DNA from: an uncultured Holophagaceae bacterium
GTDB taxonomy: Bacteria > Acidobacteriota > Holophagae > Holophagales > Holophagaceae
Reading direction: 5' to 3'
DNA: 33,419 nucleotides
Assembly: GCA_903840385.1 (NCBI GenBank)
Contig: CAIMFT010000131.1
Coordinates: 1 to 33,419, forward strand
A program made the translations under genes and the position numbers. The notes beneath the pieces are model-generated. The model saw only the letters and a list, made by a program, of their open reading frames with translations. It had not been told where the DNA came from and searched no databases. Shown in pieces: positions 8,196 through 16,830 of this stretch. Position 1 is the first letter of the stretch. Every line of letters begins with the position of its first letter.

Positions 8196-9313
8196 CAGTC
8201 CACCTTTTCGCTGACAGGAGTGTCTTGGACGGCCTCGGCCACCTGGTCATGGATCAGCTTGCGCTTGCGGATGTTGGTGGAGACCGCATGGGCCGCCACG
8301 CCGACGGCGGCGCCGGCACCCAGGGCCAGGCCGACGCTGTCCGCCGTGGACTCGATGCCAAAGCCCGGGAAGGAGGGCAGGTGCCGATAGAAGGGGCCGT
8401 TGTCCCAGAAGCCCTTCTCGCTGCAGCCCAGGCAGCCATGGCCGGACTGGATGGGGTAGCTGGTCCCACCGTTGAACTTGGTCACGGCGCAGGCGTTGTT
8501 GGTGACGGGGCCGCGGCAGCCCATCTTGTAGAGGCAGTAGCCCTTCCGGGCACCATCGTCGTCAAAGGACTCCACGAAGAGGCCCGCATCGTAGTAGGGG
8601 CGGCGGTAGCAGGTGTCGTGGACCCGGCGACCATAGAACTCCTTGGGCCGGCCCTGGGCATCCAGCTCCGGCAGGCGGCCGAAGAGCAGGATGTGGGTGA
8701 CGATGGCCACCATCACATCGGCGATGGGCGGGCAGCCCGGCACATTGATGACGGGCTTGCCCACCAGCTTCTGGATGCCCGTGGCCCCGGTGGGGTTGGG
8801 CTTGGCGGCCTGGACGCAGCCGTAGGAGGCGCAGTTGCCCCAGGCCACGATGGCGGCGGCACCCTTGGCGGCCTCCTGCAGCAGGTCCTCGGCGGTGCGA
8901 CCCCCGATCACGCAGAAGACGCCATTCTCCTTGGTGGGCACGGAGCCTTCCACCAGCAGGATGTACTTCCCGGCGTAGTTCTTCATCACGTCGTTCTTGC
9001 ACTTCTCAGCGGCATGGCCAGCGGCGGCCTGGAGGGTCTCCTGGTAGTCCAGCGAGATGGCATCCAGCAGCACATCGGCCACCAGCGGATGGGAGGCGCG
9101 GATGAAGGACTCGCTGCAGCAGGTGCACTCCTGGAAGTGGAGCCACAGCACCGGGGGGCGGTCCTTCTTCTCGAAGGCCTTCGCCACAGCGGCGGTGGCC
9201 TGGGTGCCCAGGCCCGCAGCGGTGGCGGCGAAGGTGCAGAACTGCATGAAGTCCCGCCGTGAGTAGCCCTTGTCCCGCATCACATCCCAGAGGGAGTGTC
9301 GTGCGCCTGGCAT
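8195..9313 (-). CDS. NiFe-hydrogenase small subunit, Tat-exported, six-cysteine proximal cluster
   Basis: A 372-residue iron-sulfur subunit. The twin-arginine signal SRRDFM (Arg19-Arg20) plus hydrophobic stretch directs export of the folded heterodimer. A C-terminal hydrophobic anchor (around ADSVGLALGAGAAVGVAAH) followed by basic residues holds it in the membrane next to the cytochrome b. Around the proximal cluster it has ECTCCSES (Cys63, Cys65, Cys66), NCASYGC (Cys161, Cys166) and VPGCPP (Cys194). These are the four standard plus two extra cysteines (65 and 166) that form the [4Fe-3S] cluster of O2-tolerant enzymes such as E. coli Hyd-1. I chose the ATG at 9313 because AAGGAGG lies just upstream and the longer frame adds non-homologous sequence. 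Confidence 0.95.
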   Translation of the reverse strand: MPGARHSLWDVMRDKGYSRRDFMQFCTFAATAAGLGTQATAAVAKAFEKKDRPPVLWLHFQECTCCSESFIRASHPLVADVLLDAISLDYQETLQAAAGHAAEKCKNDVMKNYAGKYILLVEGSVPTKENGVFCVIGGRTAEDLLQEAAKGAAAIVAWGNCASYGCVQAAKPNPTGATGIQKLVGKPVINVPGCPPIADVMVAIVTHILLFGRLPELDAQGRPKEFYGRRVHDTCYRRPYYDAGLFVESFDDDGARKGYCLYKMGCRGPVTNNACAVTKFNGGTSYPIQSGHGCLGCSEKGFWDNGPFYRHLPSFPGFGIESTADSVGLALGAGAAVGVAAHAVSTNIRKRKLIHDQVAEAVQDTPVSEKVD

Positions 9314-9522
9314 GCTGCCTCCTTGGCCGTGTGGCCCGGTATTGAGACTGCGTCTTAAAAAAGTGATTTGGGTGAGGTTATGTGATTCAAAGCCTAGGGC
9401 GAGGCCTCTCTCTGTCAATGATTTTTTGGACGAATTTTATGCGTTATTCCGCAAAGCGAGGCCCAGCCTCACAAGCGTTCCGTCACAACTCGGCTGTCAT
9501 AACCCCGAAGGGTAATTTGAGA
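9314..9522 (-). promoter_or_regulatory. Hydrogenase structural operon upstream region
   Basis: A 209-bp gap between the hypD stop and the small-subunit start, by far the longest in this cluster, so a separate promoter is likely. On the minus strand there is a perfect TTGACA at 9418-9413, but no convincing -10 box at the usual distance. Two TTGTGA half-sites occur further upstream, and a small UUCG-loop hairpin lies at 9501-9514, just after hypD. I see no sigma54 element. The exact promoter is not determined. Confidence 0.35.
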
Positions 9523-10620
9523 TCACCGAGTCTGATTAAAGCGCCGGTACCGGTAGTAGGCCGCACAGGCTCCCTCGGACGAAACCATGGTGGCCCCCAG
9601 GGGTCGCTCTGGGGTGCAGGTGGTGCCGAAAGCGGGACACTCCGGGGGCTTGAGCAGGCCCTGGAGGATCAGGCCGCTCTGGCAGTCCGGGGACTCGGCG
9701 CCACCGACGTCCTCCACCCCGAAGCGGCGGGCGGCATCGAAGGCGGCGAAGGCCGGCCGCAGCCCGAAGCCGCTGGCAGGGATGGGACCAATCCCCCGCC
9801 ACGTGCGATCCACCACCTGAAAGACCCGCCCGATGAGGTCCAGGGCAGGCCGGTTGCCCTCGGCCTTCACCAGGCGGGCGTACTGGTTCTCCACCTCGGC
9901 CCGGCCCTCCTCCAGCTGGGTCACCGCCATGAGGATGCCCTGCAGCAGGTCCAGGGGCTCGAAGGCCGTCACCACGATGGGCACCTGGAAGCGCGCCGCC
10001 AGAGGCAGGTACTCCTCGGTGCCCATCACGCTGCAGACATGGCCTGCCGCCAGGAAGGCGTCCACCTTGCACTGCGGCGAGGACATGAGGGCCTCGATGG
10101 CCGGCGGCACCCGCACATGGCTCACGAGGATCGAGAAGTTCGCCAGGCCTTCCTCGGCGGCCTGGGCCACGGCCAGGGCGTTGCCGGGGGCGGTGGTCTC
10201 GAAGCCCACGGCGAAGAACACCACCTGCCGCTCCGGCAGCTCCCGGGCCAGGGCCACGGCGTCCAGGGGGGAGTACACAATGCGCACATCCCCGCCCCGG
10301 CTCTTCACCGAGAACAGATCCTCGCTGCTGCCCGGCACCCGCAGCATGTCGCCGAAGGAGCAGAAGGTGACCTCGGGCCGGGCGGCGATGGCCAGGGCCT
10401 GATCGATGATGGCCACGGGGGTCACGCAGACGGGGCAGCCGGGGCCGTGAACAAGGGTGAGTTCCTTGGGCAGCAGCTCATCCAGGCCAAAGCGCACGAT
10501 GGCGTGGGTCTGCCCGCCGCAGACCTCCATGAGGGTCCAGGGCCGGGTCACCTTGCGGTGGATGGCGACCGCCAGGGCCTTGGCCTTGCGGCCATCGCGG
10601 AACTCCTCTACGAACCTCAA
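9523..10620 (-). CDS. hypD: Hydrogenase maturation protein HypD
   Basis: HypD (365 residues) is the iron-sulfur scaffold on which, with HypC, the Fe(CN)2CO unit is assembled. The characteristic motifs are present: [10 protein letters not shown] near the N-terminus, [12 protein letters not shown], and the [11 protein letters not shown] segment. The open frame begins with a TTG at 10620 (second residues RFVEEFRDG). The TTG overlaps the hypC stop by 4 bp (TTGA) and lies behind a GGAGG, so coupled translation from TTG is the best start. It is 209 bp upstream of the hydrogenase structural genes on the same strand. Confidence 0.95.
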   Translation of the reverse strand: MRFVEEFRDGRKAKALAVAIHRKVTRPWTLMEVCGGQTHAIVRFGLDELLPKELTLVHGPGCPVCVTPVAIIDQALAIAARPEVTFCSFGDMLRVPGSSEDLFSVKSRGGDVRIVYSPLDAVALARELPERQVVFFAVGFETTAPGNALAVAQAAEEGLANFSILVSHVRVPPAIEALMSSPQCKVDAFLAAGHVCSVMGTEEYLPLAARFQVPIVVTAFEPLDLLQGILMAVTQLEEGRAEVENQYARLVKAEGNRPALDLIGRVFQVVDRTWRGIGPIPASGFGLRPAFAAFDAARRFGVEDVGGAESPDCQSGLILQGLLKPPECPAFGTTCTPERPLGATMVSSEGACAAYYRYRRFNQTR

Positions 10621-10859
10621 GCCTCCTCCTGCTCCACGCCCTCAGCCAGTGCGTTCAGGCACTCCAGCATGTGCATGGCCTCGGCCTCATCGAGCTGATC
10701 CAGGGCCAGGCCCGCGTGGACCACCACCCAGGCCCCCGGCCCGGCGTCCGGCACGCAGGCGAGGCTGATCTCCTTGATGGTGGAGCCGAAGGCCACGCGC
10801 CCCAGGCGCAGGGGCGATTCCACGACGTCGAGAATCTGGCCGGGTACGCCAAGGCACAT
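10617..10859 (-). CDS. hypC: Hydrogenase assembly chaperone HypC/HupF
   Basis: An 80-residue chaperone that carries the iron unit from the HypCD complex to the large subunit. It opens with MCLGVPGQI; Cys2 is the residue that contacts iron and is exposed after removal of Met1. The [15 protein letters not shown] stretch is also typical of the family. GGAGCTCCCC precedes the ATG. It overlaps hypD by 4 bp and is the first gene of the hydrogenase gene series, diverging from the EamA gene across only 61 bp. Confidence 0.95.
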   Translation of the reverse strand: MCLGVPGQILDVVESPLRLGRVAFGSTIKEISLACVPDAGPGAWVVVHAGLALDQLDEAEAMHMLECLNALAEGVEQEEA

Positions 10860-10920
10860 GGGGAGCTCCAGGGGGGATGGGACAGGTTAGTCCTTTCCGG
10901 CCCCATGCTCCAATAGATCC

Positions 10921-11799
10921 ATGACGCAGCCAGGAGATCATCTGCGGGGCGCAGCCCTGGTGGCTGCGGCGGCGCTGCTCTGGAGCTCCAGCGGGCTGTT
11001 CATTAAGGTGCTGCCCCTGGGCCCGCTGCAGATCGCCGGGGCCCGGAGCCTGGTGGCGGCGCTGGTCATCGCGGCGGCCGTGCGCTGGCGGGGGGGCAGG
11101 CCCTTCCCCAAGCCCACCGGCCTGGACCTGGCCTGCGCCGCGGCCTACGCCGCCATGCTCATCCTCTTCGTGGCAGCGACAAAGCTCACCACCGCCGCCA
11201 ATGCGATCTTCCTGCAGTTCTCCGCACCCATCTACCTGGTGTTCCTGGAGCCCTGGGTCACCCGGCGGGCTCTGCAGGGCCGGGACCTGCTGGCGGTGGC
11301 CCTCTGCATGGGCGCCATGGCCTGCTTCTTCGGCGGTCGCCTGGAGGCAGGCACCCTGGCGGGCAATGTCCTGGGGGTCCTGTCCGGCGTCATGCTGGCG
11401 GTGTTCACCCTCACCCTGAAGCTGGGCCGGGCCCGGCACGCCGGCGCCGACCCCATCACGGCCATCATCCTGGGCAACCTCCTGGTGGCGGTCTTCTGCG
11501 CGCCCTGGGCCCTGCCGGGCTTCCACCCCACCCTGGGCCAGGGGGCCGCCCTGCTCTACCTGGGGGTCTTCCAGATCGGCCTGGCCTACCTGCTGTTCAA
11601 TGCGGGGATGCGGCACCTGTCCGCCACAGCCGCCGTGGTCACCGGCACCCTGGAGGCGGTGCTGAACCCCGTCTGGGTCTTCCTCGGCATGGGCGAGCGG
11701 CCCTCGCCTTGGGCCCTGGTGGGGGGGCTCCTGATCCTCGGCACCATCGCCTGGTACACGCTGCTGCCGGGGCCCAGGCGGAAGCCCGCCCTGCTCTGA
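10921..11799 (+). CDS. EamA/DMT-family transporter
   Basis: A 292-residue membrane protein with ten predicted hydrophobic segments arranged as two EamA repeats (about 8-140 and 150-285). The N-terminal AALLWSSSGLFIK and the second-repeat LGVFQIGLAYLLFNAGMRHLSATAAVV are typical of drug/metabolite transporters. The substrate cannot be inferred. It is the only plus-strand gene between the two hydrogenase maturation loci and shares a 61-bp divergent gap with hypC, without an obvious functional link. Its last 161 bp lie antisense to the open tail of the convergent MFS gene. Confidence 0.88.
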   Translation: MTQPGDHLRGAALVAAAALLWSSSGLFIKVLPLGPLQIAGARSLVAALVIAAAVRWRGGRPFPKPTGLDLACAAAYAAMLILFVAATKLTTAANAIFLQFSAPIYLVFLEPWVTRRALQGRDLLAVALCMGAMACFFGGRLEAGTLAGNVLGVLSGVMLAVFTLTLKLGRARHAGADPITAIILGNLLVAVFCAPWALPGFHPTLGQGAALLYLGVFQIGLAYLLFNAGMRHLSATAAVVTGTLEAVLNPVWVFLGMGERPSPWALVGGLLILGTIAWYTLLPGPRRKPALL

Positions 11800-12979
11800 G
11801 CTCCAGCAGGCCTGTGCCCAGCGGCAGGAGCAGCGCCGCCCCGGTGATGGCCACCACGCCATGCCAGCCCAGCGCATGGTAGGCGTGGCCGCTGAGGGTG
11901 ATGCCGGCGGCCCCGCCCAGGTAGTAGAAGAGCACGTAGAAGGCGTTGGCCCGGCCCCGACCGGCCTGGAGCTTGCGGTTGAGGGCCCCCGCTGCCGCCG
12001 CGTGGACGGTGAAGAAGCCCGCACACACCAGGGTCAGCGCCGCCGCCATGGCCCAGCCTGTGGGCAGGAGGGTGAGGGCCAGGCCCCCGCCCAGAACAAC
12101 GGTGCCCGCCAGCATGGCCGCACCGTTGCCGATGCGGTTGCTGAGGCGGCCCGCCAGGGGCCCCGCCACCACGCCCATCACGTAGCTGAGGTAGAGCAGC
12201 GTCACGGCCCGGGTGGACCAGTGGAAGGGCGCGCCGTGGAGGTAGAAGGGCAGGTAGTTGAACACCGACGAGAACACAAAGTAGGCCCCGGCTCCCACGC
12301 CGTAGAGGCGGATCAGATCATGGCGCAGGAGCACGTCCCGGAAGCGGGTGGTGTCCCGCACCGCCGGCCCCTCCTCGGGCTCCCGGGGCAGGCCGGCATA
12401 GGCGGCGAAGACCGTGGCCACCAGCAGGGCCGAAGCCAGGAAGAAGGCCCAGCGCCAGTGCGCCGCTGGCAGGAGCACCCCCGCCAGCAGGCGGCCCGAC
12501 AGTCCGCCCAGCACCGTGGCCGAGACATAGGTCCCCATCACCACGTTGAGGCGCCCCGCCGGCATCACCTTGGCCAGATACGCCGCCAGGCAGGTGGTGA
12601 GGGAGGGGATGAACAGGCCCTGGATGAAGCGGGCCGCCACCAGCCACTCCAGGCTGGGGGCCAGAGCGGAGGCCAGCCCGGCGGCGGCCACCACCAGTCC
12701 CCCTGTCAGCAGGATCTTGCGGATGGGCAGGCGGTCGGCAAGAGCCCCGAAGGGCAGGTTCGCCAGCGCCATGCCCAGCACCACGGCGGACACGGCCCGG
12801 GAGGCCACCCCCTCCGCCACGCCGAACTCCTGCCGCAGCATCGGCAGCACCGGCTGGGGAATATAGACCGTCGTGAACACCGCCGCCACCAGCGCAAACA
12901 CCAGCAGCTGCAGCCGCAGGAAGGGATCCCCCGGGGCCGGCCCCTCGGTGCTGCGGGCCTGGCCTGGAAGAACGTTCAT
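11639..12979 (-). CDS. MFS transporter
   Basis: A major-facilitator permease of 446 codons from the ATG at 12979 (MNVLPGQ), which has GGAG seven bases upstream. About twelve hydrophobic segments are visible. The loop after the second segment (GALADRLPIRKI) matches the MFS signature region. The sequence resembles the arabinose-efflux/YnfM-like branch, but the substrate is unknown. Segment twelve ends near GTGLLELRAG, roughly at base 11800. The remaining 53 or so residues are Pro/Arg/Ala-rich, do not look like membrane protein, and are exactly the antisense of the EamA gene's end. The native stop may have been lost, so the functional C-terminus is probably near 11800. Confidence 0.85.
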   Translation of the reverse strand: MNVLPGQARSTEGPAPGDPFLRLQLLVFALVAAVFTTVYIPQPVLPMLRQEFGVAEGVASRAVSAVVLGMALANLPFGALADRLPIRKILLTGGLVVAAAGLASALAPSLEWLVAARFIQGLFIPSLTTCLAAYLAKVMPAGRLNVVMGTYVSATVLGGLSGRLLAGVLLPAAHWRWAFFLASALLVATVFAAYAGLPREPEEGPAVRDTTRFRDVLLRHDLIRLYGVGAGAYFVFSSVFNYLPFYLHGAPFHWSTRAVTLLYLSYVMGVVAGPLAGRLSNRIGNGAAMLAGTVVLGGGLALTLLPTGWAMAAALTLVCAGFFTVHAAAAGALNRKLQAGRGRANAFYVLFYYLGGAAGITLSGHAYHALGWHGVVAITGAALLLPLGTGLLELRAGRASAWAPAAACTRRWCRGSGAPPPGPKARAARPCRGRPRRGSAPPPGCR

Positions 12980-13100
12980 CAGCGGCTCCGGAGTCCAGTC
13001 CCAGTATGAATGACCAGGGGCGTGTCCGTTCCGGCTCCTAAGACTTACGGCCAAGAGGGTCGCTACGGGGGAGCAACCTCCCAAAAGGGCTCCCAAAATC

Positions 13101-13416
13101 CTTCCTGGTTATCGGCATTGCTCCGCCAAATCGGACCTTCAAAGATCCCCACTAAGGACACGAAGAACTGCCGAAAAGGGCACGAAGGCAAGCTGTCGCG
13201 CCGACAGGGCCTCCGGGCCTACGGCCCCCGGTCGCCTGCGACCGGCCATGGGGGCGGCGGCTGGAACGGCCTTTTGGGGGCCGCAGCCAGCCGCCGCCCC
13301 CTTGGGGATGCCCGCGGTGGGTCAAGGTGCATTCGTGTGCTTCCTGCGCCCGCAGGGCGTCTTCGTGCCCTTAGTGGAGCGCCCTTTTTTGCTGAGCCTG
13401 GCCGATAACCAGGAAG
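13101..13416. repeat. 316-bp palindromic element with 16-bp terminal inverted repeats
   Basis: The ends are a perfect 16-bp inverted repeat: CTTCCTGGTTATCGGC at 13101-13116 and its complement at 13401-13416. Inside are a second inverted pair (13149-13166 with 13360-13377, 17 of 18 matching) and a central perfect 15-bp GC-rich stem (13250-13264 with 13287-13301). A small 7-bp hairpin lies at 13228-13245. There is no credible gene inside. The nested layout resembles a MITE or other non-autonomous repeat. It occupies most of the 489-bp gap between hypF and the MFS gene; the rest of that gap (12980-13100) shows nothing I recognise. Confidence 0.75.
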
Positions 13417-13428
13417 ATCTATTAACCA

Positions 13429-13454
13429 GTGATGCACTGTGATGAACGGTGATG
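13429..13454. repeat. Three GTGATG direct repeats at 10-bp spacing
   Basis: GTGATG begins at 13429, 13439 and 13449, exactly one helical turn apart. The repeats lie between the right end of the inverted-repeat element and the hypF stop codon. Function unknown; they could be protein-binding iterons or simple tandem decay. Confidence 0.5.
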
Positions 13455-13469
13455 ATCAAGAAGGGAAGT

Positions 13470-15728
13470 TCACCGGCCTATCGGTGTCGTCGCCGCCACG
13501 GCGGCCTGGCCGAGGGAGATGCAGCCGTCGTTGGCGGGGAAGCGGCGAGGGCGGTGGACTTGGAAGCCGGCGGCACCGAGGGTGGCCTGGACCAGGGCGG
13601 TGAGGCGGGCGTTCTGGAAGCAGCCGCCGGAGAGGACCACGTCCGGCAACCCGCCCAGTCGGGCCCAGGTCAGGGCCAGCTCTGCGAGGGCCTCATGGAA
13701 CCGAGCCGCCACCACGGCAGCCTGCGTTCCCGCAGCAACATCCGCCAGCACCGCAGCCACCAGGGGCGCTGGATCGGCCACGCCGTCCTGCAGGTCCCAG
13801 GGATAGGCACCCTCGGCTCGCTCCCCAGCGGCGAACTCCAGGGTCATGGCCGCCTGACCCTCGAAGCCACGCTTGGCCCGCAGGCCCGACAGGGCCGCCA
13901 CCGCATCGAAGAGGCGGCCCACGCTCGAGGTGAGCGGGCTGTTCACCCCCCGGGTGGCCATGGCCTGGAAGCGGGCCCAGTCCCCCGCCGAGAAGGCCCC
14001 GGCCAGGGACGGAGGAGCCTCCCCAGGGCCCTGGGTGGCCCACAGCAGGCCACAGGCGGCGCGGCGCGGCTCCCGGGCGGCCACCTCCCCGCCCGGGAGC
14101 GGGAAGGGCTTCAGGTGACCGATGCGACTAAAGGTGGCCCCATCGATGCGCAGGGCCTCGCCGCCCCAGAGGGTGCCGTCGGCACCCAGCCCGGTCCCAT
14201 CCCAGGCCAGGGCCAGCACCGGTCCCTTGAGGCTGTGCTCAGCGGCACAGGCGGCGCCGTGGGCATGGTGGTGCTGGACCCGAGTCAGGGGCAGGCCCCA
14301 GGCCTGGGCCAGACCCTCGGCGAGCCGGGTGCTGGCGTAGTCCGGGTGGAGGTCGCAGGCGATGCGCTCGGGCCGGGCCCCGAAGAAGGCCAGCAGGTCC
14401 GTCACGGTCCGTTCCAGGACCCCTGCCCCCTCCAGGCTCATCAGGTCACCCAGGTGCTGGCTCATGATCAGCTCGCCGCCCTTCAGCAGGGCCACGGTGT
14501 TCTTCTGGTGGGCCCCCAGGGCCAGCACGCAGGGGCCGCCCAGAGCCAGGGGCACCGCCAGGGGCGCAAAGCCCCGGGCCCGCCGCAGCAGGGTGGGGCC
14601 ATCCCCATCGATGCGCAGCACCGAGTCGTCCACAGGCCGCACGATGGGCCGGTTGTGCACCAGCAGCAGGTCTGCCAGACCCCCCAGCCGCGCCCGCGCC
14701 TCGGCGTCCTCGAAGGCCATGGGCTCGTCGCTGAGGTTGCCCGAGGTGCAGACCAGCGGCCGCCCCGCTGCGCCCAGCAGCAAGTGGTGGAGGGGCGTGG
14801 TGGGCAGGAAGGCGCCGAGGCGCGGGTTGCCGGGAGCCACCCCCGGCGCCACGGCCCCGCAGGCCCGCCGCCGGAGCAGCAGGATGGGCGCCTCCGGGGC
14901 CTCGAGCCAGGCGGCCTCTGCCACGGACAGCTCGCAGTCCAGCTCCAGGCTCGCGCGGTCCGGGAACATCACGGCGAGGGGCTTCTCTTCCCGCCGCTTC
15001 CGCTCCCGCAGGCGGCCCACAGCTTCACCGGAGGTGGCGTCCACCAGCAGCTGGTAGCCGCCGAGGCCCTTCAAGGCCACCACCGCACCTTCCTTCAGGG
15101 CTGTGGCGGCGGCCTGAAGCGCCTCCTCCCGCTCGGCCAGGGCCGTCCCGGCGGGTGACCGCAGGGTGAGGTGGGGCCCGCAGCTGGGACAGGCCACGGG
15201 CTGGGCGTGGAAGCGCCGGTCCAGGGGATCCCGGTACTCCCGCTCGCAGTCGGGACAGAGGGGAAACCCCTTCATGGCCGTGTGGGGCCGGTCGTAGGGC
15301 AGGCGCTCAATGAGGGTGTACCGTGGGCCGCAGCGGGTGCAGTTGGTAAAGGGGTAGCGGTGGCGCCGCTCTCCCGGCGTGGCCACCTCGGCAGCGCAGG
15401 CTGGGCAGACCGCAAGGTCAGGCGGGACCACGGCACGGCCCTCGCCGCCGGGGCCGCTGGGGAGGATCCGGAAGTCGGCTTCCGCCGGGACCTCCGGCAG
15501 AGGCTCAGTGGCGATGGATTCCACCCGGGCCGGCAGGGGCACGCTCTCCCGCAGGGCCCGCTCGAAGCGAGCCAGGGCTTCCGCCGCTCCCTGGGCCTCG
15601 ATGGTGACGCCCTCGGCATGGTTCCACACGGTGCCGCTCAGGCCCTCCTCGAGGGCCAGCCGATAGACCTCCGGCCGAAAACCGACGCCCTGGACGACGC
15701 CCCGGACGAGGAAGCGGAGGCGGGCCAT
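13470..15728 (-). CDS. hypF: Carbamoyltransferase HypF
   Basis: A full-length 752-residue HypF, which activates carbamoyl phosphate and transfers the carbamoyl group to HypE for CN ligand synthesis. Domains in order: acylphosphatase-like (about 1-90, with VRGVVQGVGFRPEVY); two zinc-finger pairs (CPAC, CTRC, CPDC, CPSC, about 105-185); a YrdC-like nucleotide-binding domain (about 200-380); and a Kae1/TobZ-like carbamoyltransferase domain with the HHHAH metal motif. The ATG overlaps the hypB stop by one base (TGATG). It is the last gene of the rsmI-hypA-hypB-hypF unit, followed by the palindromic element. Confidence 0.95.
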   Translation of the reverse strand: MARLRFLVRGVVQGVGFRPEVYRLALEEGLSGTVWNHAEGVTIEAQGAAEALARFERALRESVPLPARVESIATEPLPEVPAEADFRILPSGPGGEGRAVVPPDLAVCPACAAEVATPGERRHRYPFTNCTRCGPRYTLIERLPYDRPHTAMKGFPLCPDCEREYRDPLDRRFHAQPVACPSCGPHLTLRSPAGTALAEREEALQAAATALKEGAVVALKGLGGYQLLVDATSGEAVGRLRERKRREEKPLAVMFPDRASLELDCELSVAEAAWLEAPEAPILLLRRRACGAVAPGVAPGNPRLGAFLPTTPLHHLLLGAAGRPLVCTSGNLSDEPMAFEDAEARARLGGLADLLLVHNRPIVRPVDDSVLRIDGDGPTLLRRARGFAPLAVPLALGGPCVLALGAHQKNTVALLKGGELIMSQHLGDLMSLEGAGVLERTVTDLLAFFGARPERIACDLHPDYASTRLAEGLAQAWGLPLTRVQHHHAHGAACAAEHSLKGPVLALAWDGTGLGADGTLWGGEALRIDGATFSRIGHLKPFPLPGGEVAAREPRRAACGLLWATQGPGEAPPSLAGAFSAGDWARFQAMATRGVNSPLTSSVGRLFDAVAALSGLRAKRGFEGQAAMTLEFAAGERAEGAYPWDLQDGVADPAPLVAAVLADVAAGTQAAVVAARFHEALAELALTWARLGGLPDVVLSGGCFQNARLTALVQATLGAAGFQVHRPRRFPANDGCISLGQAAVAATTPIGR

Positions 15729-16477
15729 CAGGCCTGCTGGGGGGCCGGGCGGCGCGCCTCGACCCAGCGCAGCCAGTCGTCCAGGCCCTCACCGGTCTGG
15801 GCAGACACGCGCAGGACCTCGATCCCCGGATTCACGCGCCGGGCATGGGCCACGCAGCGCTCCACGTCGAAGCGCAGGTAGGGCAGCAGGTCCACCTTGT
15901 TGAGCAGCATCAGGTCTGCGGCCGCAAACATGTCCGGGTACTTGAGGGGCTTGTCCTCGCCTTCGGTGACGGAGAGGATCACCACCTTGTGAGCCTCGCC
16001 CAGGTCGAAGGCGGCGGGGCAGACCAGGTTGCCCACGTTCTCGATCATCACCACGGCACCGGGGGGCGGGGCCAGGACCTCCAGCGCATGGCCCACCATG
16101 TGGGCATCCAGGTGGCAGCCCTTCCCGGTGTTGATCTGCACCGCCGGGGCACCCGCGGCCTTGATGCGGTCAGCGTCCTGGCTGGTCTGCTGGTCCCCCT
16201 CGATGACCACCACCGGCACCCGATCCTTGAGGCGCAGGATGGTCGCCTCCAGGAGGGTGGTCTTGCCAGAGCCAGGGCTGCTCACCAGGTTGAGGGCCAG
16301 CCAGCCCTGCGCGGCGCAGCGGATGCGGTTCACCGCCGCCAGGGCGTCGTTCTTGGCCAGGAGGTTCTGCTCCAGGCTGACCCGCCGTCGCCCCGGCCGC
16401 AGGGGCGCTGGAGCATGGCTGTGCGCCTGCCCATCCAGGGTGGAACCGCCGCCGCCACAGCCACAGGTGGTGCACAT
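15728..16477 (-). CDS. hypB: Hydrogenase nickel-insertion GTPase HypB
   Basis: A 249-residue SIMIBI-class GTPase that, with HypA, delivers nickel to the large subunit. It begins MCTTCGCG, matching the N-terminal CxxCGC high-affinity nickel motif. The P-loop is SSPGSGKTT, with IEGDQQTS and NKVDLLP as the later nucleotide motifs and the metal-site segment [10 protein letters not shown]. The histidine-rich stretch seen in some HypB proteins is reduced to HSHAP, so nickel storage is probably limited. The start at 16477 is set by the CxxCGC motif. It lies 2 bp after hypA and overlaps hypF by one base. Confidence 0.96.
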   Translation of the reverse strand: MCTTCGCGGGGSTLDGQAHSHAPAPLRPGRRRVSLEQNLLAKNDALAAVNRIRCAAQGWLALNLVSSPGSGKTTLLEATILRLKDRVPVVVIEGDQQTSQDADRIKAAGAPAVQINTGKGCHLDAHMVGHALEVLAPPPGAVVMIENVGNLVCPAAFDLGEAHKVVILSVTEGEDKPLKYPDMFAAADLMLLNKVDLLPYLRFDVERCVAHARRVNPGIEVLRVSAQTGEGLDDWLRWVEARRPAPQQA

Positions 16478-16479
16478 GG

Positions 16480-16827
16480 TCAGGTCTCCTCCACGTCGAT
16501 GTCCTTGATGCGCAGCTCCGTCCCACCCGTCACGACCACGAAGCCCTGCCCACAGGCAGGGCACAGCTCGAAGCGGGCCTGGATCTCCACCTCGGCACCG
16601 CAGTCCTGGCAGCTCCCAGTCCCGGGAATTTCAAGAATCTCCAGGCTGGCGCCTTCCACCAGCGTGTCCTGGGAAGCCGCATCAAAGGCGAAGCGCAGGG
16701 CCTCCACTTCGGCACCGGACAGGCGTCCCACCTCCAGCCGCACCCCCGCCACCCGCGTGAACCCCTGGAGGCTGGCGGCCTCCTGGATGCCCTGGATCAT
16801 CCCTTCGAGGATGGCGAGCTCGTGCAT
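16480..16827 (-). CDS. hypA: Hydrogenase nickel metallochaperone HypA
   Basis: A 115-residue nickel chaperone. The N-terminal Met-His-Glu (MHELAI) supplies the nickel ligands; His2 is intact. The zinc site is formed by CQDC and CPAC, both present. The body [17 protein letters not shown] is typical of the family. It starts 3 bp after the rsmI stop and ends 2 bp before hypB, so it must share the rsmI transcript unless an internal promoter lies within rsmI. Confidence 0.96.
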   Translation of the reverse strand: MHELAILEGMIQGIQEAASLQGFTRVAGVRLEVGRLSGAEVEALRFAFDAASQDTLVEGASLEILEIPGTGSCQDCGAEVEIQARFELCPACGQGFVVVTGGTELRIKDIDVEET

Positions 16828-16830
16828 GGG

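Noticed and set aside
6447-8390. Plus-strand open frame of 647 codons opposite the hydrogenase large subunit
   Set aside because: Antisense shadow of a well-conserved enzyme; the product is Val/Leu/His/Gly-rich with no recognisable family.
9314-9522. Sigma54 or FNR site before the hydrogenase small subunit
   Set aside because: No GG-N10-GC element with flanking consensus, and no complete TTGAT-N4-ATCAA dyad; only half-sites.
13010-13408. Open frame of 132 codons in the hypF-MFS gap
   Set aside because: It runs through the palindromic element; no ribosome site, no domain, biased composition.
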